From: Acanthochlamys bracteata
Taxonomy: Eukaryota > Streptophyta > Magnoliopsida > Pandanales > Velloziaceae
DNA: 64,000 nucleotides
Direction of reading: 5' to 3'
NCBI GenBank assembly: GCA_019914995.1
Contig: CM034138.1
Span: 3,100,001 to 3,164,000 of the forward strand
A program made the position numbers and the translations under genes. Positions 1-12,409 of the stretch are shown piece after piece. Within the stretch, counting starts at the first letter, position 1; each line of letters opens with the position of its first letter. Under the pieces are notes generated by a model. That model ran no database searches, was not told the DNA's origin, and was given only the letters and a program-made list of their open reading frames with translations.

Positions 1-1592
1 ATAAAAGTCAAACCATATTAAATAGAAAGTGTTGTATTAATTTCATTCATCGAAACGTACAATTCACTATGCAAAATATTTTGTGTATAAATTCAACAAA
101 GACTTTTTGAATTATCTTTTAAAATCACTACATAAGCAGAAACAACCACAAAAAAAAAAAAAAAAAAAACTTTTATCTACAGAATCTACTCACTATTAAT
201 GGCGCAAATGAAATATCGTAGTCTTCCTTGTCCAAAACCAAATTAAGTAACCCTAGTTAGAGTGAAAACCGTAACCCTAACCCCATACCTAACTAAGGTA
301 AGTCTTTAAAGATAGGGACGGGGTGGTGACTGAGTGGGGGGGTGAAACCCTAACCCTAGCTTCTCTTGTTCACTGGAGAGAGGGACCGACCACTTTCATC
401 ACCACCAGCATCAACATCATCAAAAAAATTAAAGCAAAGCAAAGCAGAGCAAAGTGTGGCAGAGAAGAAAGAAGAAGAGAGAAGAAATGGACAAAGAGGC
501 GCTGCTGTACTTAAGATGTGCCTGCAAAACAAACCAAATCAAACCAGAAAAGCAATTACTTCTTGGATCTTACCCGTCCATTTAATGCCAACAGTTTCCA
601 TCTGTTACTTCTTTTTTTTTTTAATCTGTTTCTTTTTTTTTCAGAAACAGGCCTAAAAAAAGGTTTCATAGTATGGTTGTTGAAACTTTTGTTACAGAGT
701 TGAAACGACTGTTCTTGCATGGCAGGTACGTATGAAAAAACTTACGTACTACAGAAGTCTACATATACTTGCGTTGAGAAACTTGCCCTAAAATTCACTA
801 CTAATAGAAACTAGAAAGAACACTTTTCCCAAAGAAAAAAAAAGAAAGGAAAAAATGAAAAGAAAGGAAAACCAGAAAGCAATGGATTGAAAGGATAGCT
901 AGCAAGAATTTATTTATACGTTTTCTTGCATAATAACTGTGGAAAACCACATGAATTGGAATATCAAAACAATTTTGGTTCCTACAACAAACTGTAGACT
1001 GATCATGGTGAATTGTATTGGTTTAGGGTGTATTTTTTTTCATTACAACGCTTCATTGCACTGAAATGTTAATTTTTAATTTATTTTCAATTGCACAAAA
1101 GAACATAAAAATTATTATTAAATTATTTTTTGAAAATGTAAAAATTAAATTTATTTATAATGACACTCATATTTTAATAATTTATTTTTAATTACTCACT
1201 TTCACTTTCAGTTTAAAAAAATATACATTAATTTTTGAGTTAAAAACAAAGTTGGCTTTTGAATTTGGTTAAGTTAGTTTTTTCTTCTAGCAATAAGATG
1301 TGCGTGGGGGCTATACTACATGTGGCTACGCTAGCTAGGCAAGGAATTAAATTGGTTGGTATATATAATAACTTTAATTCAGTATGTTAAATGAAATAAT
1401 ATTTGTTATAACTTTTTAAACCATTATCGTTAATGTATTACTATAACATTGGTCACATTAAATTCAATTAATTTTGATTTTCTAAAATTTAAGTTGCTTC
1501 GAATTTGAAGCATCCACCGATCATGATATTCTATATTAGTTATATTTTAGATTCATAATGGTCAATATATATATATATATATATATATATAA
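1..1592. other. Intergenic, AT-rich, no gene seen
   Basis: Only short frames without recognisable protein content are present. Positions 240-360 carry several AACCCTA-type motifs (separate entry) and 400-500 is purine-rich, so a transcription start may lie nearby, but I cannot assign a gene. From about 1020 onwards the sequence is AT-rich, ending in an (AT)n run at 1566-1590 that abuts the retrotransposon. Confidence 0.6.
245..360. promoter_or_regulatory. Cluster of telobox-like motifs (AAACCCTA)
   Basis: AACCCTAG occurs near 249, GTAACCCTAACCCC near 271-284, and the canonical plant telobox AAACCCTAA at 345-353, followed directly by CCCTAG. Teloboxes are known elements of plant promoters, especially of translation and ribosomal genes. 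The spacing is irregular and the intervening sequence is unique, so this is not a telomere tract. No downstream gene could be identified, so the regulatory reading is inference. Confidence 0.35.
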
Positions 1593-2130
1593 TGATATGG
1601 TATGGCTATTTTAATTTTTTTAAATTCTTATTACCTTAAAAATATTATTTTGTCTAAATAAAATATCTTATATATACGGTTATTTAGAATATAAATAGTA
1701 TACTATGTATTTTAAAATATTTGGGACAAACTTAAAGCAAATTAATAATGCTTTAGAATAGTTTGAATATCTGAAAGGTGAAAATTTTTGTATGTGATAT
1801 TATGTAAAAATTTGTTAAATTAAATATCTATCGTTTGATTAAAATAATCTCCATCGTTCATTTAGAAATTACAGTAGGCATAGATAGAAAGATAAAGCTC
1901 TTATTGCAGTCGTCAAGCAAAAGCTTTCTAACAAGCTTGAGTTTGAGTGTAACATGAGAATTCTTTTCAAATTCTCTTATCAAGTGTGCTTCTTATTTTT
2001 TCTAATCTTTCATATGTATATACAAATTTATTTAGATATTTTTATAACTCTTTTGGAGAAAAGATAACTTAGCCACAAGATGTGTGATTAAGTGCCGCAA
2101 GGATCAAGATAAAAGTTTAGTCTCGTGACA
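1593..2130 (+). repeat. 5' LTR of the gypsy relic
   Basis: It aligns along its length with 3978-4483. Shared stretches include a start around TATGGCTATTT, a middle block with TATGTAAAAATTT, and a tail with GATTAAGTGCCGCA. It ends just before the primer-binding site. Boundaries are accurate to perhaps 10 bases. Confidence 0.7.
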
Positions 2131-2132
2131 AA

Positions 2133-2144
2133 TAGTATCAGAGC
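2133..2144 (+). other. Primer-binding site, initiator tRNA-Met type
   Basis: TAGTATCAGAGC differs in one base from TGGTATCAGAGC, the usual complement of the plant initiator methionine tRNA 3' end in LTR elements. It lies directly inside the 5' LTR, as expected. Confidence 0.7.
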
Positions 2145-2656
2145 TAAAATTTTGTCAAACAAAAATAGCAAGCGAAAATGATTTTACCATTCGCAAGGAA
2201 AGAAAGATTGAAAGAAAAACTTTCGAAAGCAGTCGACAACGCAAAATTTAAAACATAATCTCAGACGTGATTGTAAGGCTCGTAAGGCTGTATCTTGTAT
2301 GACCGATAGGATGGATCAGTTCAAATAGTTAGGCCAAAATATCGAGAAGTTCGAAGAAAGACAAAAAAAGCTTCGTCGCGAGATGCAAAATGTTGTAAAT
2401 GCGGTTGGCCAAATCATGGTCTAGCTAGATCCTTAAAGAACCTTTACTGACGTGGAAGCTCTTAGGAGGGAGGTTGCAACTCTTAAAGAAAAGGTCACAA
2501 GATTGTCCAACGAATTGAGGGATATCAAGAGGACTGCGACTTTTATAAAATGGCGGTCACATACTGAAGAGTTGCCGTCATACACTTAACTTCAACTCTT
2601 TCGAAAATGCATTTTCGATGTCGAACATGAAAGAAATTGATAAATCCTTGTGAAGT

Positions 2657-3060
2657 TTGCAACAATTCTTTATGAGTATCTGTATCTCGAATAATATAAA
2701 TAAGATCGATTATATCACTCTTTATCTTAAGGATACGCTAATGGTATGGTGGAAGAGGAGGCATGCTGGGATAAAAAAAAAATCTATACAGTTGCCACTT
2801 AGGACGAGTTCGAGAGCGAACTCAAATGACAATTATATCCGATAGATGCCAAAGATGATGAAAGGGTAAAACTTTTGTGTTTGTCACATCGGAGTAGTAT
2901 AAGAGAGTATATTAAGAAAATTGCACAGCTAATCTTGAAGATCCTTGACTTGCCAAAAAAAAGAGGCCCTTTTTACCTTAATAGACGGATTCCAAATATG
3001 GACCAGATTGAAAATTCAACGGAGATGTTCCAAAGACCTCAACTCTGTCATTGCTAAAAA
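2657..3060 (+). pseudogene. Gag remnant of the gypsy relic
   Basis: Two open stretches (2657-2845 and about 2875-3057) in broken frames resemble the capsid part of chromovirus Gag. The first contains YLKDTLMVWWKRRH, like the usual leucine-rich segment with a Trp-Trp-Arg pair. The second contains SIREYIKKIAQLILKILDLP followed by a Phe-Tyr motif. Stop codons and frame changes separate them, so no functional protein can be made. Confidence 0.6.
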
Positions 3061-3724
3061 AACAATGGTAATAATTGAGGAAATTGTGAGAAGCTTTTAA
3101 ATACTTTATTTATAATGAACCTTATACGGATACGGAATACCCAAAATAGAACAAACTCTCCACACTTATCGAGATAATAGACGAACCACAATGGTAATCT
3201 GAAGAATAAAAATGACTCGTTACATCTATTTAATGCCTTCCAAACTAAAGCTGAAATGTCAAAACATGAGCTGATGAGTTAAATGCACGTGACGACCAAT
3301 GTTGAGGACAAGGGCGACCCATAATTTTTTCGAGGAGAATGAAGCAACAAGGCTTGCTATCAAATACGTGAAATGGCAATGATGGATTAAAACAGTTAAT
3401 TTTGAATTCTAATCCATTCTTGGTGTTGTTCGCATGATTAAAATTTACATAGATAATCTTATCTTATAGATTTTTCTATTGTATATATGGATGATTATTT
3501 TATAGTTTTTGAAATAGAGTTTATTGACCGCGTAAAGGACGTGTCTATCTTTTTTTGCGAACTCCATATAGATTTTGGATGAGAGAAATTTATACATAGT
3601 ACCTTTTTAGTGAGAAGTTATTTTTCAATCTAAGACCATTTTGATTTTATATCCCTCAATAATGAAGAGGTATAACTAACAATCCAGATCATTCTAAAGG
3701 AGCTAAATCACCCCAACCAAGAGT

Positions 3725-3978
3725 CAAAAGAGGATCCAAACACAAGTGCATATTCAAGAACTTATGTCTCTACCGTTAGCACAGGACGTGGAAGAAATTT
3801 TGGAACTTCGTATTATCCCAAAGAGTGGTAGTAGTACATGTTACTCAGAATATTTGGTTAAGTGAAAGGGTTGGCCAAATACCGTGGTAAGTTGGAAACA
3901 TAAAGATGACTTGTTTCAAAAGATTCAAAAATTTTGCAAAGTTCTACATAATCGTGATAAGTGCATCTCGAAATAGAT
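3725..3978 (+). pseudogene. Chromodomain remnant at the integrase C-terminus
   Basis: The frame contains LAQDVEEILELR followed by SEYLVK, a stop codon, then KGWPNTVVSW. This matches the integrase chromodomain pattern (EYLVKWKG...SWE), with the first conserved Trp codon changed to TGA. Its place immediately before the 3' LTR is the chromovirus position. Non-functional. Confidence 0.6.
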
Positions 3979-4483
3979 AATGGAATATGGCTATTTCAAC
4001 TTTTCTCTCATCCTCATTATATTGGTAAATATTTTTTATTTAGATAAAATACCTTGCATAATATATAGGTGTAGACATTTAGAATATTTGAGACAAATTT
4101 AGAGTAATATAGGAATACTCTAGAATAATTTGGATATTTAGAAAATGTAGTTTTTGTATTAAAATATTATGTAAAAATTTTCTGAATCAAGTGTTCTCTA
4201 CCGTTTGATCAACGTAATATTTACGTTCATTGATGAGGTGGAATGGATATAAATAAGAGAGTAATGCCATTATTTGTAACTGTCAAGTAAAAATTTTGTA
4301 ACAAGTTTGAGTGCTATTAAAAAGATTTTTTCCAAGCTCTCTTGTTCAATTATGTTTCTTAAATTACTTTCCTTCTTTCTTTCAAAGCTATACAAACTTT
4401 CTTAACTATTTTTTATAGCTCTTTAGAAAAAAAAGCTCACTTATAATGTATGATTAAGTGCCGCACGAATCAAAATAAAAATA
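3978..4483 (+). repeat. 3' LTR of the gypsy relic
   Basis: Partner of 1593-2130. Both share the block ending GATTAAGTGCCGCA followed by a CAAGATAAAA-like tail. The right end is ragged: the last bases before the expected CA terminus are missing or mutated. Confidence 0.65.
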
Positions 4484-6654
4484 GATATATAGAGAGAAAA
4501 CTAAACTACATTGGGGTGATATCATTTAGTCTTGTGTTTGTACATAGTTAAATAAAAAAAAATTGAGTTACTGAATCAGTATCTTGATTAACTGTTGCTC
4601 TAAAAGAAAAAGTATTAAGATAAAAAAGAGCAGTATTATAATCATGATTATAAACTATAATTGATGTGAAATTCATAATTATTGAATGTTACCAAATTTA
4701 AAATATATAATATTAAATTAAATATAAGCAATGATATAACAATAAATAATCATGATAGTGAATTATGTTAATATGATTCTGATTGAAAATTATAAAGGTT
4801 TTTAAAGAAAATAACATTAAGTGTACTACATTAATTAAAAAGAGTAAGTTTAGCTCAACTAACTTAACACAAAATATTGATGCATTACTTTCAGAATTAG
4901 TTAACTTAGTGAGTTAACGCAGTATGGAGCGTTTAGAATTATCTTTTTCACGTTCCATATAAGTAATTTTTCCCTTTATATTTTTTAATAAATTTTTTAC
5001 AATATTTAATAAAATTTATTTACAAATTAAAAAAAATTTACTACGTAATTTTTTTATTATTTTTTTGAAATAAAAATAATAAAATTTATTTTTTAAAATA
5101 AAATAAAAATATTTTCTTATTAAAAAACTTTATTATAAAAGAAAACGTTCCCATACTTTACCGTACTAACATCAATCATTATTACATATAAAGCAAAGCT
5201 TTTAAAGTAATTATTATTTTAAATAAGTATTTTATTATTTTTAAATAAAATTTAATTTTAAAAAATTAATTAAAAAATATAAAAATTATATATTATATAG
5301 TTTTTATTATATAATTTTTAATTAAAAAAAATAAATTCAATTTTAAGAAACTTTTAATATATAATTTTTAAAATTTTATTTAGTAAGCCGTGTGATTTTG
5401 ACAAGCACTAGCCACCAAATTCTCTGTCATTTGACAATTAATTCCATGAGTTTTCCACAAACTTACAAAATTAAAAATATAAAATCACTCTTGCTAAAAT
5501 ATGAATACAACAGATGCATCCGATAAATTATTTCAAACTTTTATTAAATTTGTAATATTACTTGATCCATAATTTGTCAATCTAAAGCAAATCTGGGGAT
5601 AAATTTCTTAAGTGGTGTTGGCTATGTATATGATTAGGTTAGCTTTCATTTCAATAGAAAAGAAGCTTCTGCTAATGGATGATTGTTAACTAGTTCACAT
5701 TAAGACATCGTCCAATTAAAACCCAAAGGAATAAAAATATGAATCAATAATTATATAAAGTAATACGGAGTAGATAAGACATCAATATTGTTTGCACATA
5801 TTCTTTTCTTTATTTGTTGTAGTTCATAATTGAAGTCAACATACGAGGATAATGCGCTTATTCACTTATTATGAAATACTAAATATAAATTTCTATAAAA
5901 TAAATTCTTAAAACTGAATTATTGAACAACAATTATAAATAAAATTTATAAAAGTAAATATAAATATTTACTTGAACTTATTCTTTGGTAGGAGAAAGTA
6001 AGTTATTTATGTTATTTAAGTTTTAGTGTCATGTTTTGAATAATAATTTTATATTCACAGTATACATAGATTAGTAATCAATTAGTAAACTACTCTTTTC
6101 TTTTACTCCTAATTCTTCTCAAACAAAGAGGAAAGATTTCCCTCGAGCCAAACACAACTCAATTTGAAGATGATTCAAGAGGTATTCTAAATGCAAATTG
6201 CATTCGAGGAAAACCACTGATGCATATATTATATATGTCTTAGCTTTGAAAAGGTTCTTCAAAATAATTTTTTTTAAAAAATAATAGGAGAGTACTATGT
6301 TACTTTCTATCTTCCCAAATGTTGATGCCTTCAAACAAAATAGCCTAAATGGTTCTTCAGAAGGAGAATGTTGTTAGTTGTAAAAAGTGTCAAAGCACTC
6401 ATTTGATCTTAGAAATGTTTTCCAGTATCCAATTCCATGTTGTACCTTCAAGTTAACAGATACGCACATTAGACAAAAGCAAGTCCAGAATGCTTTCATA
6501 TTTCTAAGAAAAAGAGTTGCGTTTTTAGAAAATGCACGCATCCCCTATTTATATTATGGTAGAAGCCTTTAGAAGAAAAACAAAGTTAAGGCAGCAGTCT
6601 CCGTAGATGATTCTATTTGATTTCATTCAAATTTATAGCTAAAAGAATCAAGTA
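4484..6654. other. Intergenic, very AT-rich
   Basis: No gene recognised. 4919-5390 consists of AT-rich inverted-repeat sequence like the other short elements in the window. The remainder has no coding signal. Short frames at 6119-6334 and 6387-6572 have no recognisable domain. Confidence 0.55.
4919..5390. repeat. AT-rich MITE-like element(s)
   Basis: The stretch is almost pure A/T, with runs such as AAATTTATTTACAAATT and TATTTTTTTGAAATAAAAATAA that read similarly on both strands. It begins near GGAGCGTTTAGAATTA and reaches GAAAACGTTCCC near 5150, which suggests inverted ends. A second similar block follows from about 5200. It resembles the blocks at 11.7, 16.7, 35.4, 49.5 and 53.8 kb. No transposase is present. 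Confidence 0.4.
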
Positions 6655-7097
6655 TCAACTACTTGTCAGGATATCATACAAGATCTGAATCTGCTTAAGT
6701 TCTTCCCAAATTGGGCACTTGGCAAGAGATCCATCGATAAGCGTAATTAAGTTATGGAGCATTTTTTTTTTTGAGGAAAACTCACTTGCTGCTAGCCCAT
6801 CCAGTAAAGTTCTCAGTAAATGTGACTGCAAGCCTACTGCCCTTACAATATCTGCAACAATATAATCAGTGTCATTAAAGTTCAAAAAGCTTTATTATGC
6901 TCTCACCATCATCGAACTGAAGTCAACTGGAATTCAGAACTTTCACTTTCAAGTCCTATGTCAAGGATACTGACGATATGTAAAACTGCACGCACCTGCA
7001 TAGGCTTGAGCTTTTCCTTCATTGTATGAGAATCCTGCAAACATTCAAGGTTTTGGAGAAAACAAGTATGCCATGTGTTTAAGTAGTAAATACTCAA
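6655..7097 (-). other. Probable spliced 3' tail of the sugar-transporter gene
   Basis: Downstream of the transporter stop, the minus strand offers two exon-like blocks with good acceptors: TTTGCAG before GATTCTCAT near 7037, and TTGTTGCAG before ATATTGTAAGG near 6853. One internal frame ends ESSEFQLTSVR and another ILYDILTSS. I recognise no domain. The simplest reading is a 3' UTR with one or two introns. It could instead be a small separate gene or an alternative 3' exon. Confidence 0.3.
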
Positions 7098-7112
7098 AAG
7101 GATCAGTACCTT

Positions 7113-10100
7113 TTATTCAGGTGGCATGAGAGCAATTTCAATCTCCTGGAGGGACTTGCCCTTTGTTTCTATAACATTCCTCCTAACAAAAGCTGCTGCC
7201 ATTAAACAAAAGGATGCAAAAATGGAATACAGAAGCCTGGTTCCTATCTTCTCTAATAATTGCAAGAATAGAAGGCCAACAAAGAAATTGACCACCTGCA
7301 GTTTCAACCCAAAGAATGCTAAGAAAAGATTTGCGATGAAGGTTTAGAACATATGTATATAGCTAAGTACGATGTGCATGGAACAAGTTGATTGCAGTTA
7401 CATATTTATTAAGGAAAAAATGAACAAACGTACTAACTGACAGGGAAAATCCCCTTATGCTGTTACATGAAAAGCAAGCATAACTTAAGACGGTAAGTTG
7501 CCTCTCTAGAGAAAGAGTGGCTTTAAAATAAGCCACTGCAGCAATTTCTCATTGAAACTGTAAGAAAAGACTGGAGTTATTTACCCAATGGATGGACATG
7601 CAAACAGCCATTGCTTTTGCTCTAATTCTATTTGAAAACATCTCAGCCATAAGAAGACCAGGTACTGGGCCCGCTCCCAATGCAAAAGCTAGTACAAATC
7701 TGATGAGAAACAAAGAATAGATGAACATGGTCACTACTAAGAACCTACAATGGATTCATCAGATTGATTACTATATTAACATCAGTATAATAAATAACTA
7801 GGATGCCATACATTTTCAAATGCCTTCCTTCCACATAATAAAAAAAAACATCCAAGAGACGTTTACCATAATAATCTACGAAGCATGACTGTCAAATGTC
7901 ACACTTCAAAAGGACTCTACAATTTGCTACTAGATATTTTGATTACTTACATTGAAACACGATAATATAAGGTACTAGAAAGAAATTAACTTAGAACCAT
8001 TCTGCGTTCTACATTACACAGATTCTTAGCACGATCACTATACACATTATTATCTACTGACAAAGAGGAAGAACCAAGCAATTTATTGGTCTCATCTATC
8101 TGGGTTGCCAATCAAATCAGAACCAGAAGATGAGCAGATTAACTACAGGCCATGCTAGCACATCAAAAAATCAGAATGCCCCAACATAGGCTTACTGGAA
8201 TTTCATGAATTTGTGATTGAAGAGATGCAAAACACCGCTTCAGCTTCTGTAAAATACTCATACTCTTCAATCAAAACATTGGTGCAAAAAAGACTTTTTA
8301 ATTGCTAACATAAAACCACAGTGTTGATTTTGATACTTACAGTAACATTCCTCCAACAGACATGTACATAGCCCCAGAACCAGGAAACCTGAAACTTGCT
8401 GCAGTAGCCTGGAGGCCCATAGACATTGCCTGTGATTAATGATAACAGTGAGATAGGCTGAAGCTTGGTGCCAAGAGAACTGTCATTATAAAAGATTGTC
8501 AAGTTGGTTTACCATCCCAAGAAAGCTCCCAAAAAGAAGCACCTTCCTCCCTAGTTTATCCATTAAAACCATAGCAATGATGGACCCTGTGGAATGACAA
8601 CTAAGAAATTAAGTGTTAACTATTTATGCTATTAGTACATATGGGAATATGCAGATGAACTTAACCTGATAGATTCGCAAATCCTACACAAAGATTTGCC
8701 ATATCAGGAGGAACTCCTGCATTTTTTAAGACAGTTGCGGAGAAGTAGAATATAGCATTGATGCCTGACAATTGTTGAAATGCGTATAGTGTCGAACCAA
8801 TGAAAATAACTGGAAACACAAAGTGTAAGCAGTCAGCATTGAAATCAGAAGAATGCCCTAGGAGATATGAAGCAGATAGGAAAATGGGTCAGTAACTACC
8901 TCTGAAATGATGGCCACGAAGTAATTCCAGAAGTTGAACTCCATCAGAATCATCTACCTTCTCTGAACGTAGCAATTCTGCAATTGATGATTTGACATGG
9001 GGTCCCCCCAAAAGTTTTTCGAATTCAAGTTCTGCTTCACCAAATTGCCCATGCTAAAATCCACAGATGAGTATTGGAAAGGAATTCAATCCAGAGAATA
9101 TTAACAAAACAAGGTTTTCTGAGTTAACTAGAAAATTGGGCTATCAATTCCACAAAAATACAAATAGCCATTCACAGCAAAAGCTGAGAGAAAATGTATC
9201 CTACTCTCTGTCTACTGCTTTGAGAAAAGTTAAAACTTCTCAGTCTACTCCTACATAGCAAGGCATGCCATAATAAAAACCATACATAGAAAGGCATTCT
9301 AGGCTATGAACAGAGCTAAGTCAATTTGATATAGATAGGCAGCAAATTGTATCTCAGTTGATAATGAATAAACAGCTCTTTCAATATCCCAAGGAACAGA
9401 GGACTTCATAGCCAAACCAAAACTAACCGGAGAAAAGGATCCCTCCAATTAATAGAATAATAGTAGCTCCACAAATAAATAGACCAGTTACACAGTGTAA
9501 TACAAATAGTAATTTAGCATCAGTACAACTATTTCACAAACCTATGCAAGCATTCAGACATAGTAGATGAGCTGTATATGTCAAAGTATGTAGATTAGTA
9601 AGAGATAAAGGGATACCAAAAGAATTAAAATGAGGAGGCAAGTACATACTTTATATAACCACAGAGGACTCTCAGCACAAAATTCCATGCCAAAAGCAAA
9701 TAAGGCAGCAGGAATTGCAGACACCCAAAAGCACACACGCCACCTTTTGATAGTAACATATCAAAAATTAATAAGAAAGCCCAAGGTATACTAAGCATTG
9801 TAAATCGAGTACCACTTCTTACCATTCACTTACTACCTTTGCTAGACTTCCAATTAGTAAAGCAGTTATAAGCCCAAGGCATGTCGCAATCTGAATGAAG
9901 CTCCCATAAGTTCCTCGGACAAAAGATGGCGATACCTGTCCCAGTCCAAAACAAGGTTTAACATTGATCAAACAAGAAACAGCGAACAATGTAGTCTACA
10001 AATGCAAATTTTGCATTGTGGTCCAAACCTCTGTTACGTACAAAGAGGCAACTGGTGCTCCTACACCCATCCATGTTCCAACGAGGAATCTACCGATAAG

Positions 10101-11066
10101 CATGCCTTGAAGAGAGCTAGCTCCTGCACTGCACATAAAATTGAAATCCAAATATCAAACCTTTAAAGCTGCATATATCAGAAACTTTATGCAGGTATAG
10201 CAACAATGCGGGCAAGCCTCTTTTTGTAATTTTTTGAGGATATATGACAAGCCTCAACTAAGTGGGAACAAAACATACTTAGTGAAGATTCTGTTCAAAT
10301 TCAAACTTAAAAAACATCAATGCTAAATTCACAACTTACCTCAACAAGGCGCCAATGATCATCAATAGCGCACTCAACTGGAATGCCCTCCGCCTTCCAA
10401 AGCTATCAGCCAGCGAACCGCTGCAACAGCACCCAAGCCATGCACCACACAAGCACATACTCACCACCAAGCCTACGCACATAACCAACAAACAAGCAAC
10501 AATCAAGTATACCCTCATCCATAAACTATCGTCCTAAACTTAACCTACGTGCTCGCATTTCCTCATAGCCTACAATGCAGTAATCATATAATAAGTTCGA
10601 AAGCAAATGAAGACATTATATAAAGTAATACCCTTTTCTAATGTGTTGCCTGCGAAGCCGAGGTCCTCGGATATGCTCTCTAGTGGCTCGTTTACACCCC
10701 TACAGTAAACAACAAAATGCATGATTTCAACTTTGCCAAGAACAAGTTCAATCATTTCCTACAGAGTTGCATAGAATTGAAATCAAGGACACCAACCCAA
10801 GGTGGTAACCAAACAGGAAAGAAGAGACAGTGGCAACACAGACATGGGGGAACGATCGTTTCCATAAGGGATTTCCGATAGAATTCGTCAACCGGGCTAC
10901 AAACACACAAAAACATCACATACATAGACAAATTGATTAGTAGATAAATAGAAATCAAAGGTGAAGTACCTGTGGAGGAATCGCTGCGGACGTCGAAGGC
11001 GTTGATGAGTTCTCGAGTTGGAATTCGTTTATGCACCGAAAAATTCCGCTTCGAATTTCTCTCCAT
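7113..11066 (-). CDS. SGB1: Sugar transporter, SGB1/plastidic glucose transporter 2-3 type
   Basis: This is a major-facilitator monosaccharide transporter, expected to move hexose across an internal membrane; the Arabidopsis relative SGB1 is Golgi-located. Thirteen exons join in frame: 11066-10970, 10896-10797, 10699-10632, 10472-10340, 10128-10029, 9935-9823, 9743-9650, 9053-8900, 8809-8666, 8586-8513, 8429-8341, 7699-7585, 7295-7113, giving 487 residues. Family motifs are present: FGRRRAFQ after helix 2 (about residue 115), GRFLVGTWMGVGAP, FQQLSGINAIFYFS (about 297), MDKLGRKVLLFGS, GAGPVPGLLMAE, and C-terminal ETKGKSLQEIE (470-480). The close match of the tail to SGB1, rather than to pGlcT, guides the name. 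The start is the first ATG of the frame (MERNSKRNFSVHKR). No damage is seen. Its neighbour, a golgin relic, matches the Arabidopsis order. Confidence 0.88.
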
Positions 11067-12409
11067 TGCCGATCAGAAGATTGGTCGCTCTCATTAGAAG
11101 ATACCGAGATTGAAAGAAGAAGAAGAAGAAGTGCATTACCTGGGGGGGAAGATCCTCCCCGGTCGCCGTAGATGGCGGGAGAAGGGGCGTGTCCACCGCG
11201 AAAAACATTTCGTTCGATTCTAATCTTGCTTCCTTTTATAGTGTGATTGAATTTGGAATTTGAAGTGATAAGAGATGAAGCCTGATAAACTGTTATTTCA
11301 CCCTTATAATTTACTTCCTTCTACTATAGTATTATTTTCGACTCACTTTAGCTACACAAAACAACATGATAAGTTGCCTCAAACTCATTTTCTCTTAAAA
11401 GAAATTTAAATAACTTTCAACAATACCATTTATTTTACCCTAAACTGAATTATTAAAAGTAAGCTATTTAAAAATAAATTTAACAACAAATTTTTTTAAT
11501 TTTAAGTTTAAATTTTAAAATTAATTTTTTAAAAAAAATTAACTTATTTTTAAATAATTTATCTTTCTGCCCAGAAACCACACCGTGTCGCAAATAGGGC
11601 AACGAGTAAACAACAATTTCCGTAAACTTTTGTCCGTCCTCCCTTCCGATGTACAAAACTTTTTTATTTAATTATTTGAAGGTGAATTAGAATTAGAAAT
11701 AAATTTTGTATTTAATTGTAATTAAAATGAGTGTAAACTTTTAACTGAAAAGCGAAGGAGTTATTTAAAAATGATTATAAAATAAAATTTTTCTGAAATA
11801 AAAAATATTTTTATTTTTAACAAAAATTTAAAAAAAAATTTATTATATAAATTTTTTTATATTTTAAATTTTTAAATAAAATTTTTAAATATTTATAAAA
11901 TATATTTTAAAAACATAAAATAAAAAAATAAACTAAAATTTTTGAAAAACTTTTCTCCAAACGCCTCCGAACTGATACAGGTGCATCATACGCCCTACTA
12001 TAGATTGACCTTTTTGTATCTCTACAAAAATTTAGCCTTAGCAGGAGCTGAGGTAAACCCTAGGCTTCTTCCAAGGATGAAGAAGTATCAACCTCTCTCA
12101 CGTATTTAACATGAAAACATTGTTAAAAGAGTTCGCCAAAGTATTGTAAATATACTATACCCGGAAGCTTGTACACCTAGTCTTCATACCAAACAAACTT
12201 TGCTCTAGAAACTTTACAGATTTCGGTTCCATGAGAACTTGTCATAATGTATTCCAGCAATATGGTACATTTTTACACACGTTTACAATAGATGTCAAAA
12301 AGAGCACAGAAGAAGGATTTAGGAGAAAAATTAAATAATTGATGAATCTATCTATCTCTACAAAGATTCACAATCTTCATGGAGAGGAAGGAAACAAGTG
12401 ACCTGATGA
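11067..12409. other. Spacer between golgin relic and sugar transporter
   Basis: The part near 11070-11230 is GA/CT-rich and should hold the transporter 5' UTR. A possible donor, CAGGTAATGC on the minus strand near 11140, hints at a 5' UTR intron. 11735-11975 is an AT-rich MITE-like element. 11980-12400 contains no recognised coding sequence. Confidence 0.5.
11735..11975. repeat. AT-rich MITE-like element
   Basis: The block contains the core AAATAAAAAATATTTTT near 11799, then palindromic A/T sequence, and leaves near TTTTCTCCAAACGCCTCCG. The same core and similar borders recur at 16.7, 49.5 and 53.8 kb. No coding capacity. Confidence 0.5.

Larger units (their letters stand above)
1593..4483 (+). 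mobile_element. Decayed Ty3/gypsy LTR retrotransposon (chromovirus-like)
   Basis: Two similar segments of roughly 500 bp (about 1593-2130 and 3978-4483) flank an internal part of only about 1.85 kb. A tRNA-Met-type primer site (TAGTATCAGAGC) sits just after the first copy. The internal part retains broken gag-like frames and, just before the second copy, a chromodomain-like frame that in chromoviruses closes the integrase. Protease, reverse transcriptase and RNase H are not visible, so most of pol is deleted. The LTRs differ at many positions, which means an old insertion. Exact termini and target duplication could not be fixed. Confidence 0.75.

Noticed and set aside
240..360. Possible telomeric sequence at the left edge (CCCTAA-like motifs)
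   Set aside because: Only a few irregular copies embedded in unique sequence; not a tandem array. Kept only as possible teloboxes.
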